A stretch of DNA of 64,000 nt from contig NC_133538.1 in the NCBI RefSeq assembly GCF_048544455.1, positions 448,149,311 to 448,213,310 on the forward strand. Direction: 5' to 3'. Under the pieces are notes generated by a model. That model did no database searches and had not been told where the DNA came from. It worked only from the letters and a program-made list of their open reading frames with translations. The position numbers were made by a program, and so were the translations under genes. Origin of the DNA: Silene latifolia (Eukaryota > Streptophyta > Magnoliopsida > Caryophyllales > Caryophyllaceae). Positions 37,779 to 49,223 of the stretch are shown here, one piece after another (the first letter of the stretch is position 1; each line of letters begins with the position of its first letter).

Positions 37779-38696
37779 ATGTCGATTCCAATTTCATCCG
37801 CATCAACTAGCGCAAACGCTCCACCACTCCCCAATGTTTTTTGGCTCCGATCCTTTATGGATCGATGTAAACTTGAAAGTAATGGTTCTAACTTCGCCGA
37901 TTGGGATGCGCAACTCCATTTGGCCGCGAAAGGTGACGATAAGTTTCGTTACCTTACCGAAGCCGCTCCCACCACACCTACTACTAGGTCAACCGCTGTC
38001 GTAAGGGAAGCCTATGAGGCCTACCTAAAAGGGTCGGCCACTATCAAGAACGTCTTGATTATCTCTATGGAACCCGATCTCCAAAGGAGTGCTATTAAGA
38101 TGAGCACGGCCTATGAGATCTACACCAAGCTTGTGACCATGTTTTCGCAAGCTTCTAGGATAATCCAATATGAAGCGGCCTCCATATTTTTCAAAATCAA
38201 CATCAAAGAGGGCCAAAAGGTTAGCCCTCATGTGCTCAAATTAATTGAGCTTGTTGAGACTCTTAAGATCCAAGGGGTTGAGATTCCCAAACAACTCATT
38301 ATAGACCGAGTTTTACATTCCTTAAACAAAGTTAAAGCATATGTGCAGTTTAGGGTAAACTACAATATGCAAAATATGAAGACGTCTCTCCATGAATTAC
38401 ACAAATTGCTTGTGCAAGCTGAAAGAGATATGGGTCTTAATGTTAGCTCAACCTAGGATGTGCTCGCAATTAACAACAAGAGCAAAGGGAAATTTAAGAG
38501 GCGTGCTAGTAAGAGCAAGAAACCCACTCCCTTCAAGGGAAATGGAAAAGCAATTGAGAAAAGCTCTTCTAAAAGGGGTGCTACTTCTGAAGACAAATGG
38601 CATTCTTGTAATGGCACATGACATTGGAAGAGGAATTGCCCAAAGTATCTTGGAGATATCAAAGTTGGAAAGATTATTCCAGTAGGTAATAAATAA
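37779..38696 (+). pseudogene. gag: Z copia gag (UBN2 domain plus zinc knuckle), two in-frame stops
   Basis: Gag forms the virus-like particle and binds retrotransposon RNA. The ORF from ATG 37779 runs 225 codons to TAG 38454-38456. It carries a Ty1/copia gag (UBN2-type) domain: WLRSFMDRCKLESNG, WDAQLHLAAKG, QASRIIQYEAASIFFKIN, LHELHKLLVQAERDMG. The same frame continues past the stop through a Lys/Ser-rich stretch to a zinc knuckle reading WHSCNGT-stop-HWKRNCPKYL. There the first Cys is Trp and the Gly codon is TGA. The reading ends at TAA 38694-38696. ATG 37779 is the natural start, as the leader immediately before it is non-coding. The most intact coding piece of this copia family in the window. 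Confidence 0.9.
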
Positions 38697-40280
38697 AATT
38701 CTCCCTATCATTTATGTTTTGAATTTCAATCTCAACTTTGGTATATGGATACAAGTTGCGATTCTTACCCTTTTAACTTGTTTTATAAGGGCATCCGAGC
38801 AAAGACAAATGCAAAGACAAGCAAGTCTAAGGAGGCTCTTTAAGGGAAGCTAGAGTAGCTGCCCATAGTAGAAGACCTATGGAAGCTTGGCCTTTATTTT
38901 GATAGTCTTCTTTTTATTATTGTATTTTGAACTTGTTGTTTTAGAACTCTTTTAATTTCCTAGTTGGACATGGAAATTAGTTTCTTTCCTTTTGTTTTCA
39001 AGGATAAGAAGTTGTATTTGAATTTTAGTGGCTTGGTTTGCAACCCAAGTCACTCGGTTTATGGAAATTTTTCGTTCTAAAACTTGTCATTATACACCTT
39101 TCAGATCAAAACATAAACTATGTTCACTTAAACTAATCATAAAAAAAATACAACTATGGGATCATTGTAATTAGTTCATAAGCGATGAATTTAATTCTAA
39201 CTTATGCTTTTGTGACTTAATATCACATCTTTTTTGATATAAGAATGAATGATTATAAAGTCAAAAGGAGTTATTTAAACTCTAAAAGGGGAAATTTTAT
39301 AAACCAATTGGCTACACCACTTATAAGACTCCATACGAGCTATGAGAGGGCTTAAGACCTTAAGATTGTATGTGACATGGATATGAGTCAAATCCTTTAC
39401 TTTATAAGGATTAGTATACTTTGAAGCTAGATTATAATGTCTTTACAAAAGAGTCATATATTAAGGTTATAATATACGATATCTTCTTCCTTCACAATCA
39501 TAAGTCTAAAATTGTTTGTTGCTTATAAGGCTATCTTTCGAGAAAAATAGATGTATTTTTCAAAAGATAGAGTGGGAGAAGATTAGCAACAAACATACAA
39601 CTAGTTGGGAACTAGTGAGGAGACCAAAAGAAAGCGTTCTTAAGTGAAACTCATGACATATGAGGAGACCAAAAGAAAGCTTTCTTAGGTAAATCTTTAG
39701 ACTAATGAGGAGACCAAAAGAAAATGTTCTTTACATAATAAGATTATGAAATGGTTGAATCAAGTAAATTCAATTCTATTTTACATAAGAGCCAAATGAA
39801 CCAAAGTAATTACATAGACATACATAAAAGATGTCTACCAAGCTAAGTTAATATGTAACTATGCTAAGATCCATGTTATCGTTGCTACACCTCATAGTGT
39901 GTTAAAACCAATTTCTAAATAGGTATTTAGAAAGGGGTGTGTGTGTGACATAAGCACAAGGTTTTACTTAACACTTAAGATAGCAATGATCTTTTCAATC
40001 ATGTGATAAAAAAAAGCTTTCACTCGAGTTGTCGAGAGACCATGTGTATGCATGGATTTGAGTGGGAGTCAAAATTGTCATGTTTAGACATGAAATTTAG
40101 TGGGAGAGATTGTCTTCCATATTGATGTCATATCACTCATTGAGGATGACATGGTAACACTACCATCTATAAGGTAGTGTTTTGGTCTTAAATTCTCAAT
40201 GAAAGATGACATATTGCATTCCAAAATTCCAAATCTATTATGACATAGGGAATTTTAGATTCGCACTAAGATAAGTATCC
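38697..40280 (+). mobile_element. Z pol remnants, heavily decayed
   Basis: Only scraps read as pol: a protease-start-like string near 38740 (VYMDTSCDS) and KPIGYTTYKTPYEL near 39302. A 45-bp tandem repeat sits at 39616-39724. No continuous frame. Confidence 0.55.
39616..39724 (+). repeat. Three copies of a 45-bp repeat in the Z pol remnant
   Basis: TGAGGAGACCAAAAGAAA begins at 39616, 39661 and 39706, giving a strict 45-bp period. A period of 15 codons suggests it arose while the region was still coding, but the present sequence is not open. Confidence 0.8.
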
Positions 40281-41736
40281 TACATAGATAAGATTCTTTA
40301 TCTGTTTAACATCAACAAGGTTGAGTAGGTTATTCATATTGATGAAAGTGGAATTACTACGATAGAGTCATAGTCATTCACTGAACCTAAATAAGTTGTT
40401 GATCATATGAAATCGATTGCTAATGTTTCCGCCATTAGAACGATCATGTATGCCATTATATGCACATGCCGTGATAAATCATATGCTTGGAGCATAATAA
40501 GTCAATAACAAGTTAATTCGAATGAAGGTCTTTTGAAAGCCTTAAAGAACATCCTTTATGATTCTTGAGGAGAATTGAGGATTCGTTCTTATGTTTGGAT
40601 GATGTACTAAGTTGTGTGTTGAAGAGTTACACAAACTCTAGTTTCCAAACCTATAAGGATTTATCAAAATCCTAGGCTGATTTTATTGACTTAGGAGTAA
40701 GAGACTAGAGAAATGTTTTAGTTTCAACCATTACAAGTTCTACTAACAGAATCTAAGTACATTGTGATAAGATGGTCAACATAGGGAATGCGAATAGATC
40801 CCTCTACCAAAGACTTTATCCCAAGTTATATGATTACAGTGGGAGTATCTTACAAGTATAAGAGCCTAAGTCTGGTAAGAAGACTAGACATCTACTTAGT
40901 TAAATTCATGTCATTAGAAATAACATTGAATAGGAGGAAATAGCAATTCATAAAGTTGGAATATATGGATACATGGTATATCCACTAACCAACCTTTTAT
41001 TGCAATTTAACTAGAGTAAAATGTACACTGTAGATTATAAGATATGAAGTAGCAATAAGGTATTGACTATTCATATATGATAATCACATTTATCGTTTGA
41101 GTTTCTTTAAACTCATCCATTACATTGTTATATCCAAATGGGTTGTTGAGACAATATTGAACTCCATTGAAGTGAACTGGATTGACATAGTATGCGCCCC
41201 TGGTTACTTATAGGAGGTGACGTCTCGAAGTGACTAGAATGTGATGCGATTGATGGCAAGTTCAAGTGCCATAAGGTCATATGGGATGACTAGTCGATCA
41301 CATAGATAGACTGTATAGGACACTCTATCGGGCAATGACCGCTTATAGAGTTCTGGAAATTCATAAAGCCTGGTCATGGAAAGAGCTACTATAGTATTCC
41401 TATGAGTCGATTCTTTTGACTAGAGATTATTCGCCCAAGTTGGCACAAGTTTCTGATTGGCTTTGATTTATACTCTACGACTGTCGTAACTGAAGTCAAA
41501 TGAGTATATTATGGGTTATGATGAACTGTGGCTATATATACGAAGGGAATTGTGCGATAGGAATTGTCCAACCCCTTGTCAGGGTTGTTTGAAATCTCGG
41601 GGCCACTCGAGGAGTAGTAAACTGAAAATGCGTGGCCACGCTCGGAAGGTATCTACGGTAGATAATTCCGGTCAGACAGTTACTCTCCAGATCGAGGAAA
41701 GCACGCAAGATATGATCAAATGCAAGTACGACCTAA
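40281..41736 (+). mobile_element. Z 3' non-coding region, fused to a - strand LTR
   Basis: Collinear with the 3' part of the array units (TGATGCGATTGATGGCAAGT near 41242, GTGGCCACGCTCGGAAGG near 41632). It stops at TACGACCT (about 41736), before the polypurine tract, and joins an inverted LTR fragment. Z therefore has no 3' LTR. Confidence 0.8.
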
Positions 41737-42414
41737 CTAACTTGTTGATTTAGAAATAGTGGATCTAGTTCCATGCATAACAGAATAAAAGAGATAAGGA
41801 GGAAAACAATGTTCCTTACAATGTTAAATGGTTCAAAATGGGCATAAGTAAGGTCTCCTACCTTCACTTGTTCTTGAGATATGAATAATAGGATGATCCT
41901 CCAAAGTTTCAAGCTATAAACTCTCCTTTCAATTGCACCCAAGACATTCCCATAACACTAATTCGTATTCTAACTAGGTATTATGAATTAGTAACCTTAA
42001 ATTTTGATCTAATATAACTTTATTACTACTATAGTAACATTTGGTATTATTAGATCTAGAACAATATTTTTGAGCTTCTAAAACCATTTTTAGAGTGATA
42101 AGAAAAAAGGATACACAAGACAATTTTTTGGTGTAAAAATTGGTTGAATGAAAAATAAGAGCCAAGCTCTTATTGTAGAAGGGAGGACCGGTTTTGGAAG
42201 CCAAAGAAGGCCAATGCATGGCCTTTACTTTTCATTTTGTTCTTCACAAGAAAATAGGTGTAAGGCTACTTAGTATTAGGTTATCATTGTGTCTCTATTT
42301 AACAATTAAATAAAAAAGCACCCACTAACACATAAGTACCTCCATTTTTTCTGTCATTATAGATAAAATGGACTTCCATTTTATTTTTTCAATTTGTCAT
42401 TTGTCACACAATAT
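41737..42414 (-). mobile_element. Copia LTR fragment, inverted
   Basis: Reverse complement of the R/U5 part of the array LTRs (includes TACACCAAAAAATTG and the GGCCATGCATTGGCC quasi-palindrome). Both ends are internal breakpoints: left to Z's 3' region, right (near 42414) to W's pol remnants. Confidence 0.85.
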
Positions 42415-45400
42415 CCTCCTTAAATAATATAGCCAAGATGGTTCACTAACCATCCTTATGTGTTTAGAATATGGTTTTGTGCAACTCCTTGCACATAAAT
42501 CCATCTCATTTCTAAATGCTCAACTTCATTTCTTTATTACTTTCTTGAGTACTAACCAATGAACTATATGGATATATAAAGATCTCTCTTAAGGATTCGA
42601 TTAATAAATTCTCGTAATACTCCAAGTATACGAAGTTTACGAATGGTGATACATGTTAGGGTAACGAATTAATTCCGCAGCAGAAGCATGTGGATTCAAT
42701 TTCTACATGTTCAATACTTTTGAACTTGTCAAGATTCTTATTAACATAAGAATATTCATTTAACGCTTATATCCTTTTAGAACTATCTTTATAGGTCTGG
42801 ATACCTTAGATATGTATTATTCTTCTCTTAAGTCTTCCATCATTCAAAATGATCAATATGTCTCTTACATATAAGACTAGTAATACCACATTACTCCCAC
42901 TAAATTCCATGTATAAACAGAACTACTTGACAATTTGAGAAAAGTTTATCACATGACTCATGACCAAAACACAAAATTCAACTCTTTGACATCTACTTAA
43001 GATTTCTTCTTAAGTTTGCATCCTACCTTAGGATAGTTGCGATTTTCAAAACTCATGCAAGATGATTTTTAAAATCCAACTATAAAATCCAAATTTAATG
43101 AGGCGTTGTTGTTGCGTGCAAAACCCTTTGCCACCAACCAACCAAGCTAAATAAACATCTTTATGTTTATGCTTACTTCAGACTTTTGCGGAGTTGAAAC
43201 TAGAAAAAGCATCTTAATAAGTTACAAGCTTATTACTCACAAAAATAACATGACTCCTATCCACTTTATATTTCGAAGAAATAATTACTGATTTTGACCA
43301 AGACGGAACATCTTCCTACGTCTTATTATCAGTTTGTGGCTCTTGAACATTTTCTCTCACTCTCTCTTTAAGAAATACTCCTCATTTCTTTAATAGACAT
43401 CATCAGGAGCCACAAACCCTTTATTCTCGTGATCATGTAGGAAGAGAGAGCACATGTTTACTATCGAAACAAGTTACAACTTAGGTGCCTGGCCTAACCA
43501 TATCTCATATGAATTGTACTTGATTGCTTTAACTATAATCTGTTTTAGTGGAAAAAATGCTAGACAAATTTGCAACAGAAACTATCTCCAATTTTATAGT
43601 AAAGATTCAATCATATCGTATAGAATTCTTTGTAACTTTCTAATGCACCTTATCTTGATAGAGTGTGATTATGAAACTGATATTGTGATACCATATCACA
43701 CTCCTTTTGGTGCAAATAAAATTCTTCACTTCATTGCTCCCTATATAAACAAATTACTAATACTTTGGTTTTAAACATTCATTGAAGTTATTCAAAGAAT
43801 TTCTCTTCTTACCTCATTAAGTGGATATCAAGTATCTACCTACTTCGTTGGTAAAAGAGATGAAGAAGTAATAACCTTCTCTGATTGAAATTTTATTCGA
43901 CCATACACTTCAAAGTGTAATTAGGGCGAATATCTTGCTCTACTCATAATCATTTTCAAGGAAAAATCATGAATTATCTTGCTTTGAATACAAGATTCGT
44001 ACACACCAAGAGATTCCCAATCAAATGGTTTATGACACTAGTCAAAACTAGTTTCTAAATGCGATTTTCAATCAAGAATTGAGAAATGATTGGGTCAACA
44101 ACTTGATTCTTGTAAATATGACATTTATTTCTAGTTTGAATATAATTACCATGATTTGTATGGTCTCACCATAAACTTAATCGTGGTATATTCGGGCACA
44201 ACGCTTGTTTTAATTGCATAATAGAGAAACCCTTTGTGTTTTATGCAAAACTTGAATTATATTCTTATTTAGAGTTAGTGCACATCATAACAATTATTGA
44301 GATACATTTCTAAATACAAAACTAAAATGAGTACACTACAACATTCATATGTTCATGGATGAAATGGCAACTACCCTAGTTCCATTCATGTAAATTTCTA
44401 AACTTGTTTTTTGCTAGTCGTCACACGATAATGCCAAAAACCACAAATTTATATCAAATACTCATGACGTAGTGATTGGTAATAATGCAATGTCAATGTC
44501 ATAGATATTCAATAATGTTGGAGTCACACGACCAACTTCCTTGATCTTTACCTATTGGGGTTTGTATCTATTTTAGTGTCTAACACCTTCTCTTTCGAGC
44601 CTAGTTCTATCCTTAACAATTAAGATAGGTACTTACTTCTTATTGCTCCCACTTACTTCAATAATTTCTACTTGATGAAGACTTGTCTTCATATAAATTC
44701 CTAGTTAATCCTTTACAAGGATGAACTCTATCGTGGTATTTGGTCAATCAAAATTTCTAACAAATCAATTTACCAATTTAACATTGTCATATTCTTAACA
44801 ACTTAAGTGCTTGATGACAAGTGTTTAGGTTGAGCAATAAGACTTTTGAACCATGGATGCATAGAAGATATAATCAAAACCTATTTTGAATAATCATTAC
44901 CCCTAGTCATATTTCTTCATAAGAAATCATACATAGGTATGTTAGGAATTTTAAGATGCTAATCTTATATGACATAGGACAACTCCTATGGAGTTCTATG
45001 GAATAGAACGATTCCTAGAAAGAGATTCTCTGTCGTTAGCAATAGTGGTTTAGCGGAGACTTGTGTTATAATCGAATGATATCGCATATGAGTAGGAGTA
45101 ATGAAATAAAACAACTTTAAAAAACAACGAAATAGTGGGAAAATACAACATTCATCGTTATAATACTTGTAAATATTAATACAAGTATAGCATTTATATA
45201 ATGACCTCTACCCAACTATAATCAATGATTCCGAGATCCAAAATTCATATTAACTTGGATGTGAGCCTATGGGCCCTCTACATCTTTATTAATATAACTT
45301 GGTGGGTTAACCCTCTTAACCGATTCTACAATTAGAATTCTCGGTCGATGATTTTACATTAAATTCATCTTTAGCCCGAACCTATTGCGGCTACGGTCGC

Positions 45401-45740
45401 AAAATACCTTCGTTGAGATCAACCAAACTTTCGAAGTGTAATAACTACTTATTACCCCACTTACCCAACGTCAATAGAAGCACCCAAAAAAATCATATTG
45501 TGCCCCTTATAAAATTGAGATTCATGGGCTCCTACTATTTGGTAAAGCTAAGTCTCAATCTTTTAAAAGTAAAGATTTTGTCAATTTATTATCTATCAAT
45601 TTTAAGTGAGCTAAAAATCGAATTATCGATAATTATAATTGCCACGGTCGAAGACTCGATATGATATGCATGTGTTGTTATGGCGATTTGGCAATGTATG
45701 CAACATATTAAAAGAAATGCAAAGCAAATAATAATTTCCT
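42415..45740 (-). mobile_element. Element W (copia) internal region, decayed
   Basis: Read on the - strand, the leader (45740 to about 45130, with an intact AAATT site at 45593-45597) is followed by gag/protease and integrase remnants near 43920-43850. An RT remnant sits near 42871-42840, where the active site reads YVRDILIILND. No usable frame remains. The 3' end is deleted at 42414. Confidence 0.75.
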
Positions 45741-46158
45741 AATTGAGTACTAATTAAATTAGTATAATACTTTGTTTATTAACAAAATATCATTATATAC
45801 ATTAATACTTGATTTATCTTATGATTATATATTAAATATTAGTAACTTTGTATCATAATATTACAATTATTATGATCAATTATGAAATAACTAATTTAAT
45901 CAACATATTAATTCATATATTAACAAAGTAATATCAGTAAACTAAATTGTTGATTATTAATATTAAGCCTATTATTAGAAATATTGCGATATTAAACTAG
46001 ACATTTCTAATAATTAGATTAATATATATGAATTAAGTATTAGATATATCCACAAAATATCATATATTATAGGACTTTATTTCATAATATTTTATATTAA
46101 TATATATTAATTATAATATATTAATAGGTATATTTATCCATATTTATCTAGTTAAAAT
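45741..46158 (-). mobile_element. W leader, continuation next to the CACTA element
   Basis: Very AT-rich non-coding sequence that lies between W's leader and its primer site once the CACTA element is removed. Assignment is by position and by the CACTA TSD (AAT) that reconnects it to 51371-51565. Confidence 0.5.
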
Positions 46159-46377
46159 CACTACTACAAAAATTGATGTAATGCAACATTTCATCTGCAA
46201 CACTTTATTTTTTATGTTGCATTTTAGTTAATCATGCAACACTCTATTCAAAAATGTTGCTTTTATTGATATAGGGCATCACTTTAAGAGAAGTGTTGCA
46301 TTGTATTGTTATAAATGCAACATTTTGACACAAATGTTGCATTTTGTCGCAACACTTTAAGCAACAATAGCAACATT

Positions 46378-46690
46378 CACTACTACAAAAAGCGTTATGG
46401 ACATCACTTTATAAACATCGAGTTTTAGAAACTCCGATGTACAAAATAATAGACATCAGAGATCTAAAAAAACCGATGTCTATATAATTTAATATACATC
46501 GGTTCAACTTAAAAACTGATGTCCATTTTAAATAACATCGGACGTATACAATATCCGATGTCTATTAATTTCCCCAAAATTGACTTAAAATAAATCATCC
46601 GCGTAGATCTCCGTTCTCTATCACTCATTCACTCTTTACTCTAACCTAATCCCTCCCTCACTGGTGATGTACTCCGCCACTACCAACCAC
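46378..46690 (+). mobile_element. Orphan CACTA left terminus, second family
   Basis: CACTACTACAAAAAGCGTTATG at 46378, followed by mirrored ACATCGG and CCGATGTC subterminal motifs to about 46565. Different subterminal repeats from the enclosing element, so a separate family. No matching right end was found. Confidence 0.7.
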
Positions 46691-46975
46691 TAGTAGAAAA
46701 AACACCTATTGCGTCACTTGAATTACGTCGGTTCTAGAAAACACGACGCAAAAAGTACTCACTTTTGGCGGGAATGCAATTTTGCCCTATAGATAAACTT
46801 AATGGGTCGGTTCTTGGAAGAAACTGACGTATAAAATGCGTCAGTTCTCAGCAAAACTGATGTATTTGATCAAATACAACAGTTATGTTACTAAACCGAC
46901 TAATTTGATATTATTTTTTTACATCAATTATAACTAAAACCGATGCAAATGAGGTTTAATTAAAAAAGAAAAAAA
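46688..46975 (+). mobile_element. Orphan CACTA left terminus, third family
   Basis: CACTAGTAGAAAAAACACC at 46688, followed by GCGTCA, GTCGGTT and ACTGACG motifs in both orientations to about 46950. No right end was found. Confidence 0.6.
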
Positions 46976-47094
46976 AAAACGATTAAACACTCAGACTCGT
47001 ATACACTCTCGCTCCAAACTTTCATTATCAAACAAAAATCAAATTAGGGTTTTTCGGGGGAGAGAGAAAAACAAAAATACTCAAATCTTCAACC

Positions 47095-47220
47095 ATGGTT
47101 GTCGAACCCAATCAAAGACAAGAAATTGAAGGCCAATGATGAAGAAACCACTGAGATCGATGGTGAACTTGTTCTCTCTATTGAGAAACTTCAGGAAATC
47201 AGGATGAACAACTCAAAAAG
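47095..47220 (+). pseudogene. Captured first exon of a NAP1/SET-type histone chaperone (NRP-like)
   Basis: ATG at 47095-47097 in good context, preceded by a 5'-UTR-like CT/A-rich leader. The peptide KLKANDEETTEIDGELVLSI, then EKLQEI, matches the start of plant NAP1-related (SET homologue) histone chaperones, and a GT donor follows at 47221. A 1-base change between the ATG and KKLK, and another after LQEI (probably a lost C), break the frame. Promoter-side sequence was probably captured too. Family assignment rests on the EIDGELVLSIEKLQEI signature; no downstream exon was seen. Confidence 0.7.
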
Positions 47221-47380
47221 GTTTGATATCTTTTTCGATTTTATTCGGTTTTTGCATTTTGGGTGAAAATAGCTTTGTGAATTTGTGTATAATGGTGTAT
47301 ATGTTTGTTATTGTTGTTAATTTTTTCTGGGTTTGTGATTTTTGATGATGGGTAGTTGAAATTATTGCTACTTCTCGATC

Positions 47381-47470
47381 AACGCCTTTTTTGTCGGTAC
47401 TGAAGTTGCGCCTTGAAGTAAAACCGGTGGTCTTGGTGATGTTTTTGGCAGTTTACCACCGGCTATGGCG
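47381..47470 (+). pseudogene. Captured starch synthase exon a (GBSS-like)
   Basis: Encodes NAFFVGTEVAP, a TGA stop (47414-47416), then SKTGGLGDVFGSLPPAMA, ending at a GT donor (47471). KTGGL is the ADP-glucose-binding signature near the N-terminus of starch and glycogen synthases, and WSKTGGLGDV is the usual form, so the stop arose from the Trp codon (TGG to TGA). The next exon is found at 49143-49223. Granule-bound type is favoured, but a soluble starch synthase is not excluded. Confidence 0.8.
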
Positions 47471-48029
47471 GTAATGTCTTTCGTTTTTTGAATGATTTTT
47501 GTATGTTGATTACACTTTATTTGTGATAGTGAGTTGACCCCTCATGAGTAGCATGTTTTCGGAGTATGAGACCTGACGTAGACCTGAATAGGATAACCCG
47601 TATATGACTTGTCCTGAACTTTACTAGTCTTGAAATGGACCTTAGCTAAACTTCAAATGACTGAGTAATTTGGAATTAGACATAGGACTGTCTAAGTTAA
47701 AAGTATACGAAAATCGTTGTTGACATAACCTAGAATGACCATAAATAATCTGATTGACCAGATCTATAACCATTGAGTCGACAGTAACTTGACCCAAAGT
47801 GACCTGTATCCAATATGACCAATTAAAGGCACACATGAAAGAAGCACAAAACCCAAAATTAACAAACTTGAAGTGGATACGACATCTGAAATGACCATAA
47901 CCATGCTCAATCCGAATGACCTCTAGCCTGTATATTCAAAAACACCACTTGTATACACTTGAACCATTCAAAAACACCATTTGTATACACTTGAACCAGA
48001 AACACCATTTATATCAATTAATCTTTAGG

Positions 48030-49014
48030 TGTTGATGCCATTACAGGCTAAGCAAAGTACCTACCAACGGACCTTGACTGTTTTATGTAGAGTGAAGAAC
48101 TTCTTATGCGAGAATGGTCTTGTTTCTGATGGTAATTGTGATTTTGCTTACCATTTCCGGTAATAATCAGTTAAATGACATCGGTGATAGAATATGCGCT
48201 TCATAAGTTATTGCTGCATGAGCCAAAGTTAACTCTTCTCCTTTTATTCCCAGGATCCCTTAAGGTCATGCTTGTCTGTGGTTCCGATTTATTGGAATCA
48301 TTCCGTAAAAGTTTTTGGATCCCTGAGCAGGTATATTCCTGGGCCACCTTGCTCTAAACCAGTGCATTGTATTCTGTATTCTGATCTCAATCTTCCCTAG
48401 TAGACGTGGTCGCCTTGCTACCATTGCATATGCTTCACTTAAAAAAATTTATGTATTTCCAGGTTCAAGCTATAGTTAGAGACTTTGGTGTGGCTTGTAT
48501 ACGAAGGGAGGGGCAAGATGTGGAAACAATGGTTTCGGACGATCCTATTATGCGTGAAAATAAGGTGATCTGGTTTCTCTAACAACACTGTTTTGTTCAA
48601 TGCAATAGTTTAGATGCTTAGGAAGTTAAAATGGACGCTTATGAAGCTAAGGTAACCTTTGGTTCTTGATTATGTAAACCAATGGCTCATTCAATGCAAT
48701 TTTTAGCTGCCTTTTTTCATTATGAGTCATTTAAAAACAATATCGATGTACTCCGTACTATTAATATGTCGCGAACATGCTCTGAGAGGTTATAATTTTT
48801 CTGCAGAATAATATCATGATTGTGGATGAATTCATCCCTAACCAGATCAGCTCAACCCGAATAAGGTAAACTAATCTCCAATTCAAGAATATTTGTAGTA
48901 ACTCACAGCTACTCAGTAACTATGTTACATTTACGTTTGCCGTATTGGTTTTAGGGACTGTATCTTAAGAGGGTTGTCCGTGAAATATTTAACAGCAGAT
49001 GAAGTTATAGCATA
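48030..49014 (+). pseudogene. Captured nicotinamide/nicotinate mononucleotide adenylyltransferase, 3' half
   Basis: The enzyme joins NMN or NaMN to ATP in NAD synthesis. Exons: about 48030-48131 (AKQSTYQRTLTVLCRV, LCENGLVSD); 48254-48330 (LKVMLVCGSDLLESF, WIPEQ); 48463-48564 (VQAIVRDFGVACIRREGQDV); 48807-48865 (IVDEFIPNQISSTRIR); 48955-49014 (DCILRGLSVKYLTADEVIA, stop). Junctions mostly keep gt/ag. CGSDLL and ISSTRIR are NMNAT family motifs; the N-terminal nucleotide-binding GXFNPXH-type motif is absent, as are the last ~10 residues. Introns show DNA-level capture. Some exons remain fully open, so capture may be fairly recent. Confidence 0.88.
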
Positions 49015-49142
49015 ACATTCATAGCATTATCAAACACGCTTATCATTAGCTCCGTAAACTTTTCCCACCATGACAGTTACTCTAAATTTTTCGTGTTAGC
49101 GACCACAATGCAGTAAGACGAGGCGTTGTTGTTTATTGTTAG

Positions 49143-49223
49143 GCAAATGGACATCAAGTTATGACAATTGCTCCACAAGACAACCAATACAAAGATGGAT
49201 GGGATATAAGTGTTACAATTGAA
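49143..49223 (+). pseudogene. Captured starch synthase exon b (GBSS-like)
   Basis: 27 open codons, ANGHQVMTIAP then QDNQYKDGWDISVTIE, between a GTTAG acceptor and a GTATG donor. In the intact gene this exon directly follows the one at 47381-47470 (LPPALA, then RGHRVMT...YKDAWDTSV). Here the NMNAT block lies between them, so two captures are interleaved. Confidence 0.8.
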
